In this document: positions 44,795-52,451 of the stretch, one piece after another
Layout: every line of letters begins with the position of its first letter
Numbering within the stretch: position 1 is the first letter of the stretch
Source: Parafrankia discariae
GTDB taxonomy: Bacteria; Actinomycetota; Actinomycetes; Frankiales; Frankiaceae
Reading direction: 5' to 3'
DNA length: 64,000 nucleotides
NCBI RefSeq assembly: GCF_000373365.1
Contig: NZ_KB891102.1
Coordinates: 79,632-143,631 of the forward strand
Made by a program: the position numbers and the translations under genes
The notes under the pieces: model-generated
Databases searched by the model: none
What the model saw: the letters and a program-made list of their open reading frames with translations, nothing else
Told to the model about the DNA's origin: nothing

Positions 44795-45423
44795 CCCCGG
44801 CCCCGATGCCCGCGTCCGCGCGGTACGTGCTGCCGAACGTCGTCGAGCGCACCCCCCGCGGCGAATACTCGATGGACCCGTACTCGAAGCTGCTCCGTGA
44901 ACGGATCATCTTCCTCGGCACGCAGATCGACGACACCTCCGCCAACGATGTGATGGCGCAGCTCCTCTTCCTGGAGGGTGAGGATCCCGACCGGGACATC
45001 TCGATCTACATCAACTCACCCGGCGGATCACTCACCGCGCTCACCGCGATCTACGACACGATCCGCTTCGTGCGGCCCGAGGTGGCCACGGTGTGCCTGG
45101 GCCAGGCCGCGTCCGCGGCGGCGATCCTGCTCGCCGCGGGCGCTCCGGGGAAGCGGGCCGCACTGCCGAACAGCCGGATCCTGATCCACCAGCCCTCGGC
45201 GCAGGGCGAGGGCCAGTCGAGCGACCTGGAGATCCAGGCCCGGGAGGTGCTGCGGCTGCGCGCGCTGATGGAGCGGATGCTCGTCGAGCACACCGGGCGG
45301 GCCGAACACGAGATCCGACGGGACGTCGAACGCGACACGATCCTCACCGCCGAGCAGGCGCGGCAGTACGGGATCGTGGACGAGGTCGTCGCCAGCCGAA
45401 AGGTCCGCCGCGTGCCGGCCTGA
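44791..45423 (+). CDS. clpP: ATP-dependent Clp protease proteolytic subunit, second of pair
   Basis: The product has 210 residues. The active-site Ser lies in [21 protein letters not shown], where Met-Gly of the usual ASMG stretch is replaced by Ala-Ala. The catalytic His is in [12 protein letters not shown] and the Asp in [25 protein letters not shown] is the handle region. ATGA overlaps with the first clpP. The substitution next to the catalytic Ser could alter peptidase activity, as one of the two ClpPs is often less active; that is inference. It ends 93 bases before the convergent ClgR-like gene. Confidence 0.95.
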   Translation: MTPAPMPASARYVLPNVVERTPRGEYSMDPYSKLLRERIIFLGTQIDDTSANDVMAQLLFLEGEDPDRDISIYINSPGGSLTALTAIYDTIRFVRPEVATVCLGQAASAAAILLAAGAPGKRAALPNSRILIHQPSAQGEGQSSDLEIQAREVLRLRALMERMLVEHTGRAEHEIRRDVERDTILTAEQARQYGIVDEVVASRKVRRVPA

Positions 45424-45516
45424 GCCCTCCCGGCACCGCGGGGCAGTCGGGTGGACGCCGGAGCGGAGCCACGCGGCGGGGCGATCGTCGGCGCGGAGAG
45501 CCGCGGCGGGCTCAGG

Positions 45517-46290
45517 TCAGCGGACGCGCTGAACATGCGCTGTCGTCCCCACCGCCCCGCGCGTCGTGGGGAGCGCGCCGACCGACTGGACGGCCCAGCA
45601 CGAACGGCGGCGCACGAGAGCACCCGGGTGGGCCGGCGGACGCCCCGGACCCGGTCGGGCGGCGAGCCGGATCGTGCCCCCTCGACGGCGGTGGCCCGGA
45701 ACCCGGCGGACCGCCCGGCCACGCCGGGCGACAACGAGATGGACGCTCGCCGAGGCATGCACCACACCGGCTCCGGCATCCGGGCCGCCGAGCGCCACGG
45801 AACCGAGCGTCGCGGACGGATGGACCGCCGTCACGTGCGCCGTGGCCGCGTGCGCCGTGGCCGGCGTTCCCGCGACGACATCCAGGTCGGCCGCGGCCGT
45901 CGCTACCCGGGCCCCGGGAGAGGCGGTGGGGGTGGCGGTCGTCAGCGGCAGCGGCTCGTAGCGGACCAGCTCGGCCATCACCTCGGCGAGGAGGTCGACC
46001 AGTCTGATGTTGAGCGCCCGGCAGATCGCGGCCAGTACCTCCGAGGAGGCCTCCTTGCGACCGCGTTCCACCTCCGAGAGGTAGGGCATGGAGACCTGCG
46101 CGGCCTCGGCGACGTCCCGCAACGTGCGGCCCTGCGCCTGGCGGAGCCGACGCAGCACCCCACCGATCAGCCTGCGCAGCGGCGGCGCGACCGGCTCCAC
46201 AGGCGGGCCGGCGCTCTCGGGCCGGTAGCCGGCGGCCCGTGTCGGAGCGACACCGCCACCCGCGGCCACTGTTCCGGCGATCATCGTCAA
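45517..46290 (-). CDS. ClgR/PopR-like HTH regulator of clp genes
   Basis: The product has 257 residues. Residues 38-104 contain LRRLIGGVLRRLRQAQGRTL, then RDVAEAAQVSMPYLSEVERG and RKEASSEVLAAICRALNI, which is the ClgR signature of the activator of clpP and other protease genes in Streptomyces and Mycobacterium. The usual ClgR length is about 110-150; here a 150-residue Ala/Arg/Gly-rich tail is added. TTG 46290 is placed because GGAGG lies 8 bases upstream; ATG 46284 is close. Its position beside the clpP pair supports clp control. Whether a ClgR operator lies before clpP could not be shown by eye. Confidence 0.82.
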   Translation of the reverse strand: MTMIAGTVAAGGGVAPTRAAGYRPESAGPPVEPVAPPLRRLIGGVLRRLRQAQGRTLRDVAEAAQVSMPYLSEVERGRKEASSEVLAAICRALNIRLVDLLAEVMAELVRYEPLPLTTATPTASPGARVATAAADLDVVAGTPATAHAATAHVTAVHPSATLGSVALGGPDAGAGVVHASASVHLVVARRGRAVRRVPGHRRRGGTIRLAARPGPGRPPAHPGALVRRRSCWAVQSVGALPTTRGAVGTTAHVQRVR

Positions 46291-46408
46291 GCCCGCCACC
46301 TCCCTGCGCGACAGTGCCCCGTGCGAAGCGTACGCGGGCAGCCGGGCCCGGACGACGGACATCCGCGAGTCCGCAACCATGACGAGAAACATCCACGCCC
46401 GCGCCGGC

Positions 46409-48022
46409 TCAGGTCCCGCAGGGGCTGGAGTACGCGGGCAGGCCGGCCCGGTCGTGCGCGTGGCCCGGCACGGGCGCACGACCGGGGGCGTCACCGGCCG
46501 CCATGTGCTCGGCGACCCAGGGCGGCAGCGCGCGACCGTCGGACGCCGGACCCCAGCTTCCGTCGCCCAGCTCGCGATACCGCCGGCGCGGCCCGCGGCC
46601 GACGAGCTCCGCCAGCCCGGCCAGCAGCCTGTCGACGTCGGCGCTCGTCGAGCCGACGCCGACACTCGCGCGGATCGCGCCATCCTCGGCACCGAGCCGC
46701 CCCAGCAGTGGATGCGCGCAGAAGCGCCCGGCGCGTACCCCGACGCCGTGCTCGGCGGAGAGGACCGCGGCGACGAACCCGGGGTCATGCCCGGCGACCG
46801 AGAAGGTGACGACCCCGACCGGCCCCGTGGCCAGTGGCCCGGCCGAGCCTCCGCCCTCGGCGGCCTCGCGACCGGCAGCCCCGTCTCCAGCGGCCCTGTC
46901 GTCCGCGGGGCCGTCATCCGTGGACCCGTCTCCGTCGGCCCACAGGGAGTGGATGGTCACCCCGTCGATCGCGCGCAGCCCGTCGACCAGGCGGCGGCGC
47001 AGCAGATCTTCGTGCTCGTGCAGGTCGCGGGCGTCGAGCGCGCCGAGCAGCCGGCAGGCGGCCGCGATCGCCGTCGCGCCGAGGAGGTTGGGGCTGCCGG
47101 CCTCGTGCCGGGCCGGGCCGTCCGCCCAGGCCACGGTGGAGCTGGTCACCTCGCGGACCGCGCCCCCGCCGGCCAGGTAGGGCGGAGCCGTCGCCAGCCA
47201 GTCCGGACGTCCGACGAGCACACCGGCGCCGAACGGCGCGTACAGCTTGTGCCCGGAGAAGGCGAGGTAGTCGATGCCCAGCGCGGCCATGTCGACCCGA
47301 CGGTGCGGGACGAGCTGGGCGCCGTCCACGAAGACCCGCGCGCCGGCCGCCCGCGCCAGCCGGACGATCTCGGCGAGCGGTGGCACCTCACCGGTGACGT
47401 TCGACGCGCCGGTCACCGCGACGAGCGCGGTCGGCGCCGCGTCCAGGGCGGTGGCGAGCGCGCGCAGTGTCTCGGCCCGGGTGCGCGCGGCCGGCACCCA
47501 CCGGTAGCCCGGTCGGGACCGCCACGGGAGGAGGTTCGCGTGATGCTCGAGGTCGAACACGACGACACCGCCGGAGGAACGCGCCGAGTCCAGGTCGGGC
47601 GGCTGCGCCGGGAGGCTGCGGGCCAGCAGGTTCACCGAGTCCGTGGTGTTCCGGGTGAAGATCACGACGTCGTCCGGACGGCCACCGACGAACGTGCGCA
47701 CGGCGTCGCGGGCCCCCTCGTAGAGCGCGGTGCAGACCGCGGAGGAGTAGCCGGTTCCGCGGTGCACGCTCGCCGAGTACGGCAGGACGCGCTCGACGTG
47801 CTCGGCGACCCCGCGCAGGCAGGGCGCGCTGGCGGCCTGGTCGAGGTTGGCGTACGGAACCTCGCGCCCGTCGGCGAGCGGAACGGGGACGCCGGCCCCG
47901 ACCACGTCGAGCAACGCGCCGACGGCGAGCTCCGCCCGATCAACGCCCGACGATGTCGTGGCAGACGGAGTCGCGGCAGACAGAGTCGTGGCAGACGGAG
48001 TCGCGGCACGCGAAAAGGACAC
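46409..48022 (-). CDS. Cysteine desulfurase-like aminotransferase class V protein
   Basis: The product has 537 residues and is PLP-dependent. The Lys that carries PLP is in SGHKLYAPFGAGVLVG, and FTRNTTDSVNLLARSL and FDLEHHANLLPW (His ligand) fit SufS/CsdA-type group II enzymes. An Ala/Gly/Asp-rich stretch is inserted near residues 355-400, and a short Cys-containing C-terminal part, GVRAGRFCAHPLLG, follows. GTG 48022 has AAGGAGG 7 bases upstream. A SAM-IV-type riboswitch in the leader points to sulfur or methionine metabolism, for example sulfur transfer to a thionucleoside or cofactor. A plain selenocysteine lyase or racemase function is also possible. Confidence 0.85.
   Translation of the reverse strand: MSFSRAATPSATTLSAATPSATTSSGVDRAELAVGALLDVVGAGVPVPLADGREVPYANLDQAASAPCLRGVAEHVERVLPYSASVHRGTGYSSAVCTALYEGARDAVRTFVGGRPDDVVIFTRNTTDSVNLLARSLPAQPPDLDSARSSGGVVVFDLEHHANLLPWRSRPGYRWVPAARTRAETLRALATALDAAPTALVAVTGASNVTGEVPPLAEIVRLARAAGARVFVDGAQLVPHRRVDMAALGIDYLAFSGHKLYAPFGAGVLVGRPDWLATAPPYLAGGGAVREVTSSTVAWADGPARHEAGSPNLLGATAIAAACRLLGALDARDLHEHEDLLRRRLVDGLRAIDGVTIHSLWADGDGSTDDGPADDRAAGDGAAGREAAEGGGSAGPLATGPVGVVTFSVAGHDPGFVAAVLSAEHGVGVRAGRFCAHPLLGRLGAEDGAIRASVGVGSTSADVDRLLAGLAELVGRGPRRRYRELGDGSWGPASDGRALPPWVAEHMAAGDAPGRAPVPGHAHDRAGLPAYSSPCGT
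47955..48010. repeat. 15-bp tandem repeat in the desulfurase gene
   Basis: Nearly four copies of GTCGYGGCAGACRGA run from 47955 to 48010, coding on the minus strand for repeats of Thr, Ser, Ala and Pro in the N-terminal residues. It probably forms a flexible, length-variable leader to the enzyme. Confidence 0.6.
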
Positions 48023-48057
48023 GGCGAAGCCTCCTTGGGCCCCGGTGGACCCAGAGG

Positions 48058-48175
48058 GGGTCCGCACTTGCCGACGGCGGGTTCGCCGCGGGCCTGGTCA
48101 CACCCGGGGCACCCCACCGCGGAGGAGGGTTGCCGGCCAGCAAGCCGGGGCTTGACGCTGGCGCTCAGGACCTGG
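48058..48175 (-). ncRNA. SAM-IV-type riboswitch
   Basis: On the minus strand the sequence runs GGTCCTGAGCGCCAGCGTCA, then AGCCCCGGCTTGCTGGCCGG, CAACCCTCCTCCGCGGTGGG and GTGCCCCGGGTGTGACC. This agrees closely with the SAM-IV core I know, including the AGCGCCAGCGTCAAGCC motif, the CTGGCCGGCAACCCTCC segment and the pairing of GGTC with GACC. It ends with GGCAAGTGCGGACC, the terminal pseudoknot region. The desulfurase start codon follows about 36 bases later, so SAM binding would act on that gene. The expression platform is not fully resolved. Confidence 0.85.
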
Positions 48176-48180
48176 CGAAG

Positions 48181-48186
48181 ACTGTA
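48181..48186 (-). promoter_or_regulatory. Candidate -10 box of the riboswitch transcript
   Basis: TACAGT on the minus strand places the transcript start near 48174, just at the first base of the riboswitch. No strong -35 hexamer was seen, and the ordinary gap 48187-48304 shows no gene. Confidence 0.45.
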
Positions 48187-48304
48187 GCAGCCCGTGCCGG
48201 ACGGACGCCGCAGAGACACCGAGAGCGGGCCGAAAGACCCGGAGCAACCGGCAGACCGAAGGCCCGGACCACCGACCCCCGGCTGCCGACCGCTGGCCGG
48301 CGAG

Positions 48305-50542
48305 CTATCCGGAACGCCCGGCGGACCGCAGGCGGTGCGCGAGCGCGGTGTGCCGCTGGCCGTGGCCGGCCGAGCGGACCGCCTGCCCGACGGCCCGGCG
48401 CGAGCCGACGAGGACCACCAGCCTCTTCGCCCGCGTCACCGCCGTGTAGAGCAGGTTGCGCTGCAGCATCATCCACGCGCTGGTCGTCAGCGGGATGACC
48501 ACGGCCGGGTACTCGCTGCCCTGCGAGCGGTGGATCGTCACCGCGTAGGCGTGGGTCAGCTCGTCGAGCTCGGTGAACTCGTAGTCGACGTCCTCGTCCT
48601 CGTCGGTGCGCACGGTCAGGGTCTGGTTGTCGTTGTCGAGCGCGGTGACGACCCCGAGCGTCCCGTTGAACACCCCGTTCGCGCCCTTGTCGTAGTTGTT
48701 GCGCACCTGGGTGACCTTGTCGCCGACCCGGAACACCCGGCCGCCGAAGCGGCGCTCGGGGCGGTCCTGCCGGCTCGGCGTGAGCGCCTCCTGCAGCGCG
48801 ATGTTGAGCGCCCCGGCGCCGGCCGGGCCGCGGTGCATCGGCGCGAGCACCTGGATGTCGCGCCGCGGGTCGAGGCCGAACTTCGCCGGGATCCGCCGTG
48901 CCACCACGTCCGCGGTGAGCCGGGCGGCGTCCTCGGCCTCCTCGGCGGCGAAGAGGAAGAAGTCGTCCAGGCCGCGCACCAGCGGATGGTCGCCGCGGTT
49001 GATGCGGTGCGCGTTGGTCACCACGCCCGACTCGCTGGCCTGACGGAACACCTGGGTCAGCCGCACGTGCGGGATCGGCGTGCCGGTGGCGAGCAGGTCG
49101 CGCAGCACCTGCCCGGCGCCGACGGAGGGGAGCTGGTCGACGTCGCCGACCAGCAGCAGGTGCCCGCCCGGCGGGACGGCCTTGACCAGCTTGTTCATCA
49201 GCAGCAGGTCGACCATGGACGCCTCGTCCACCACGACGAGGTCGGCGTCGAGCGGGCGGTCCCGGTCGAAGGCGGCGTCGCCGCCGGGGCGCAGCTCCAG
49301 CAGCCGGTGCACGGTGGACGCCTCGTGGCCGGTGAGCTCGGCGAGCCGCTTGGCGGCCCGGCCGGTCGGGGCGGTGAGGACGACCTTCGCCCGCCGGGCG
49401 CGGGCCAGCTCGACCACCGAGCGCACCGTGAAGCTCTTCCCGCAGCCGGGGCCGCCGGTCAGCACCGCCACCCGGGCGGTGAGGGCGAGGGTGACCGCCT
49501 CGCGCTGCGCCGCCGCCAGCTCGACCCCGGTGCGGGTGTGCAACCAGCCGAGCGCCTTCTCCCAGTCGACGGCGGCGAACGCGGCCAGGCGATCCTCGTC
49601 GGCCCGCAGCAGGCGCAGCAGCTGCCCCGCGACGGAGATCTCGGCGCGGTGGAACGGGACGAGGTACACGGCGGCGACCGGCTGCTCCGGGTCCTCGCCC
49701 GGGACGTCCTCACGCACCACCCCCTCCTCGGTGATCAGCTCGCCGAGCCCCTCGATCACCGCGCCGGTGTCGACGCCGAGGATGCGTACCGCGTCGGCGA
49801 TCAGCCGGGTCTCGGGCAGGAAGCAGTGCCCGCCGTCGGTGGCCTCGGAGAGGGTGAACGCGAGGCCGGCCTTGATCCGCTGCGGGCTGTCGTGCGGGAT
49901 GCCGACCGCCTGCGCGATGGTGTCCGCGGTGCGGAACCCGATGCCCCACACGTCGGCGGCCAGCCGGTAGGGCTCGGTGCGCACCACCCCGATCGAGGCG
50001 TCCCCGTACTGCTTGTAGATCTTGATCGCCAACGAGGTCGAGACGCCCACGCCCTGCAGGAAGACCATGACCTCCTTGATGGCCTTCTGCTCCTCCCAGG
50101 CCGCGGCGATCGCCTTCGTCCGCTTGGGGCCGAGGCCCGGCACCTCGATGAGCCGCGCCGGCTCGGTCTCGATGACGTCCAGCGCGTCGACGCCGAAGTG
50201 CTCGACGATGCGCTCGGCGAACCGCGGCCCGATCCCCTTGACCAGGCCCGATCCCAGATAGCGCTGGATGCCCTGGACGGTCGCCGGCAGGACGGTCGTG
50301 TAGTCCTCGACCTGGAACTGGCGGCCGTACTGGGGATGCGAGCCCCACCGCCCGCGCATCCGCAGCGACTCACCGGGCTGGGCGCCGAGCAGCGCGCCGA
50401 CGACCGTCAGCAGGTCCGCGCCGCGGCCCGTGTCGACCCGGGCGACCGTGTAGCCGGTCTCCTCGTTGGCGTACGTGATCCGTTCGAGGACGGCCTCGAG
50501 CACGGCGAGCTGGAACGGCGCGGCGGCGGCGGGTCGGGACAC
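48305..50542 (-). CDS. recD2: RecD2-type ATP-dependent DNA helicase
   Basis: The product has 745 residues. VLERITYANEETGYTVARVD at the start is the OB-fold domain of RecD2 enzymes, followed by GLVKGIGPRFAERIVEHFG and EVPGLGPKRTKAIAAAW as helix-hairpin-helix motifs. The core shows VLTGGPGCGKSFTVRSV, VVVDEASMVDLLL, LVGDVDQLPSVGAG and the motif TIHRSQGSEYPAVVIP. RecD2 unwinds 5' to 3' and acts in repair without RecBC. The start GTG 50542 has GGAG upstream. It is distinct from the RecD-like protein at 11.1 kb, which lacks the OB part. Confidence 0.93.
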   Translation of the reverse strand: MSRPAAAAPFQLAVLEAVLERITYANEETGYTVARVDTGRGADLLTVVGALLGAQPGESLRMRGRWGSHPQYGRQFQVEDYTTVLPATVQGIQRYLGSGLVKGIGPRFAERIVEHFGVDALDVIETEPARLIEVPGLGPKRTKAIAAAWEEQKAIKEVMVFLQGVGVSTSLAIKIYKQYGDASIGVVRTEPYRLAADVWGIGFRTADTIAQAVGIPHDSPQRIKAGLAFTLSEATDGGHCFLPETRLIADAVRILGVDTGAVIEGLGELITEEGVVREDVPGEDPEQPVAAVYLVPFHRAEISVAGQLLRLLRADEDRLAAFAAVDWEKALGWLHTRTGVELAAAQREAVTLALTARVAVLTGGPGCGKSFTVRSVVELARARRAKVVLTAPTGRAAKRLAELTGHEASTVHRLLELRPGGDAAFDRDRPLDADLVVVDEASMVDLLLMNKLVKAVPPGGHLLLVGDVDQLPSVGAGQVLRDLLATGTPIPHVRLTQVFRQASESGVVTNAHRINRGDHPLVRGLDDFFLFAAEEAEDAARLTADVVARRIPAKFGLDPRRDIQVLAPMHRGPAGAGALNIALQEALTPSRQDRPERRFGGRVFRVGDKVTQVRNNYDKGANGVFNGTLGVVTALDNDNQTLTVRTDEDEDVDYEFTELDELTHAYAVTIHRSQGSEYPAVVIPLTTSAWMMLQRNLLYTAVTRAKRLVVLVGSRRAVGQAVRSAGHGQRHTALAHRLRSAGRSG

Positions 50543-50582
50543 GGCTGGTCACTCCGGGGCTTCGGGCCTTGGGGACTTCGAG

Positions 50583-50622
50583 TCTTCGGGAACTTCGGGA
50601 ACTTCGGGACTCGGGAACTTCG
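50583..50622. repeat. Tandem 9-bp AACTTCGGG repeats
   Basis: Around four imperfect copies of AACTTCGGG lie in the 152-base gap between the recD2 start and the TetR stop. Since recD2 reads leftward, this is its upstream region. It could affect expression or simply be a slippage array. Confidence 0.55.
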
Positions 50623-50694
50623 GCGATCCGGGCTTCGGCAACTACGGGAATCCGGTCATCCTCGCCCACAGTCTCGGTGCCGGGAGCAGGCGGA

Positions 50695-51324
50695 TCAGCG
50701 CGGCCCGACGTCCGGGCACAGGTGGACACCGATCGCCTCGACGACCAGGTCGGTGGGATCGGGTGATCCGGTGACCAGCCCCAGGCTGTCGTTGGCCGCG
50801 AGCACGGCGATGCCGTGCAGGTGCGTCCACGCCAGCAGGGCCCGCCCGCGCGCCCGCTCCGCAAGGTCAGCCGGGTCAGCGCCGGCCCCGGCGGGCGGCG
50901 GGGGCAGCGCGGCCCGGACGAGATCGGTCCAGGCGTCGAACAGCGGCAGGCTCCGCCCGCGGAGGTTCTCCCCCGACCCGACCAGGATGTCGTGCCGGAA
51001 CATCAGCTCGAACATGGCGGGCCGTTCGCGGGCGAACCGGACGTACGCGGATCCGGCGTGGACGACGCACTCGCGCGGGGAGGCTCCGGCCGCCTCGCGT
51101 CCCGCCCGGACCCGGGCCAGGCGGGACGTGAGGTCGGCCAGCCCGCCGCCCGCGATCGCCGCGAGCAGCGCCGCATGGGTGGGGAAGTACCGCCGGGGCG
51201 CGCCGTGTGAGACGCCCGCCTGCCGCGCGATCGCCCGCAGGCTGACGGCGGCCAGCCCGCCCTCGTCGAGCATCGCCGTGCCCACCTCGACCAGCCGGCA
51301 CCGCAGCGTCCCGTCACCCGTCAC
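50695..51324 (-). CDS. TetR/AcrR-family repressor
   Basis: The product has 209 residues. RLVEVGTAMLDEGGLAAVSL, then RAIARQAGVSHGAPRRYFP forms the TetR N-terminal helix-turn-helix. The C-terminal half resembles the WHG-type ligand domain, with RPAMFELMFRHDILVG. GTG 51324 is used since its coding begins right at the edge of an operator; a frame that starts inside the operator (51357) is less likely. The plsC-like gene stands on the other side of the same operator, so auto- and divergent regulation is expected. Confidence 0.85.
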   Translation of the reverse strand: MTGDGTLRCRLVEVGTAMLDEGGLAAVSLRAIARQAGVSHGAPRRYFPTHAALLAAIAGGGLADLTSRLARVRAGREAAGASPRECVVHAGSAYVRFARERPAMFELMFRHDILVGSGENLRGRSLPLFDAWTDLVRAALPPPPAGAGADPADLAERARGRALLAWTHLHGIAVLAANDSLGLVTGSPDPTDLVVEAIGVHLCPDVGPR

Positions 51325-51371
51325 GTAGACAGTGTCTACTATCCGATGGGTAGACACTGTCTACCCATCGG
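51325..51371. promoter_or_regulatory. Double TetR operator (GTAGACA-S-TGTCTAC)
   Basis: Two almost identical 15-bp palindromes lie side by side: GTAGACAGTGTCTAC (51325-51339) and GTAGACACTGTCTAC (51350-51364). The second is extended to a 29-bp perfect palindrome (51343-51371). They directly precede the TetR gene (-) and the acyltransferase gene (+), the usual layout for a TetR operator. Confidence 0.85.
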
Positions 51372-51413
51372 GAGGCCGCTTGCCGGCCGGGCGAGTCAGG
51401 AGTGGGCGGACAC

Positions 51414-52223
51414 ATGGTGTACTGGCTGATCAAGCTGCTGGTGGTGGGACCGCTACTCGGCCTGCTGGGACGTCCGAGCGTCACCGGCGCGGAGCACATC
51501 CCACGCCGCGGGCCGGTCATCCTGGCCGGCAACCACCTGGCCGTGGCCGACTCGTTCTTCCTGGTCCGCCTCGTCCCCCGGCGGATCACGTTCCTGGCCA
51601 AGCAGGAGTACTTCACCGGGCGGGGAGCGCGGGGGCGGCTGGTCCGCTGGTTCTTCACCGCCGCCGGGCAGGTGCCGGTCGACCGGCGCGGTGGCGCCGC
51701 GGCGGCCGGGGCGCTCACCGCCGCCGTCCGGGTCCTCGATGCCGGCGGCGCGTGGGGGGTCTACCCGGAGGGCACGAGATCACCGGACGGCCGGCTCTAC
51801 CGGGGCCGGACGGGGGTGGCCCGGGTCGCGCTCGCCACCGGGGCACCGGTCGTCCCGGTGGTGGTGAAGGGAACCGAGGCGGTGAGCCCACGCGGCCGGC
51901 GCCGCTGGCGCCGCGGGCGGGTCCAGATCGTCGTCGGCCGCCCCCTGGACTTCTCCCGGTACCGCCGCGTGCTGGCCGACGGCCCGCCGGGCCGCCCCGC
52001 GCCGGTCGAGCGGATGGTGCTCAGATCCGCCACGGACGAGCTCATGCGGGTGCTGGCCGAACATTCGGGCCAGGAGTACGTGGACGCCTACGCCGCGGAC
52101 CACCACCGACCGGCCCCACGCGGGCACACCGCGCCTTCACGCCGAACCGAGTTGCCAGACCAGCGCACGGACCGGATCAGGCCGACTCACCTCGGCGGCC
52201 CCCGGAACCACCGGAACCGCTGA
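51414..52223 (+). CDS. 1-acyl-sn-glycerol-3-phosphate acyltransferase (PlsC-like)
   Basis: The product has 269 residues. A hydrophobic N-terminus (VYWLIKLLVVGPLLGLLG) is followed by the HX4D motif in ILAGNHLAVADSFFL, the LAKQEYF block and the VYPEGTRSPDGRL (EGTR) phosphate-binding motif; VVPVVVKGTEAVSPRGR ends the core. It makes phosphatidic acid or a related lipid from lysophosphatidate and acyl-CoA or acyl-ACP. ATG 51414 is chosen over GTG 51402; AGGAG is near. The C-terminus is Arg/Pro-rich. A TetR gene and double operator face it, so its expression should respond to a small ligand such as an acyl compound. Confidence 0.9.
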   Translation: MVYWLIKLLVVGPLLGLLGRPSVTGAEHIPRRGPVILAGNHLAVADSFFLVRLVPRRITFLAKQEYFTGRGARGRLVRWFFTAAGQVPVDRRGGAAAAGALTAAVRVLDAGGAWGVYPEGTRSPDGRLYRGRTGVARVALATGAPVVPVVVKGTEAVSPRGRRRWRRGRVQIVVGRPLDFSRYRRVLADGPPGRPAPVERMVLRSATDELMRVLAEHSGQEYVDAYAADHHRPAPRGHTAPSRRTELPDQRTDRIRPTHLGGPRNHRNR

Positions 52224-52257
52224 GACCCCCCAGACCCCCGAGACCCCCCAGACCCCC
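52222..52257. repeat. Tandem repeat of an 18-bp C-rich unit
   Basis: Two copies of GAGACCCCCCAGACCCCC, with degenerate copies beyond, start at the plsC stop and reach about 52270. The rest of the 228-base gap to the sulfatase shows no gene. Confidence 0.6.
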
Positions 52258-52451
52258 GAGAACGCCGAGACCGCCCGAAGGGCTGGGCGGATCGACCCGC
52301 GGATTCCTCGGCCGGATGAGTCGGCGGCTCCCGGGCCGCCGATGCTCACATCCGGGGCACATGTTCCGTTCGCCTTTCTCGAATCCGAGCCGACCAGGAT
52401 GGGCCGGCCGTCGCCCGCCGGCCCGGCCACGGTCGAGAGAAGGAGCGCTCT

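Noticed and set aside
48194-51328. Open frame of about 1040 codons on the plus strand
   Set aside because: It lies antisense to recD2 and the TetR gene and crosses the operon boundary. No domain can be read and its composition is typical of a shadow frame.
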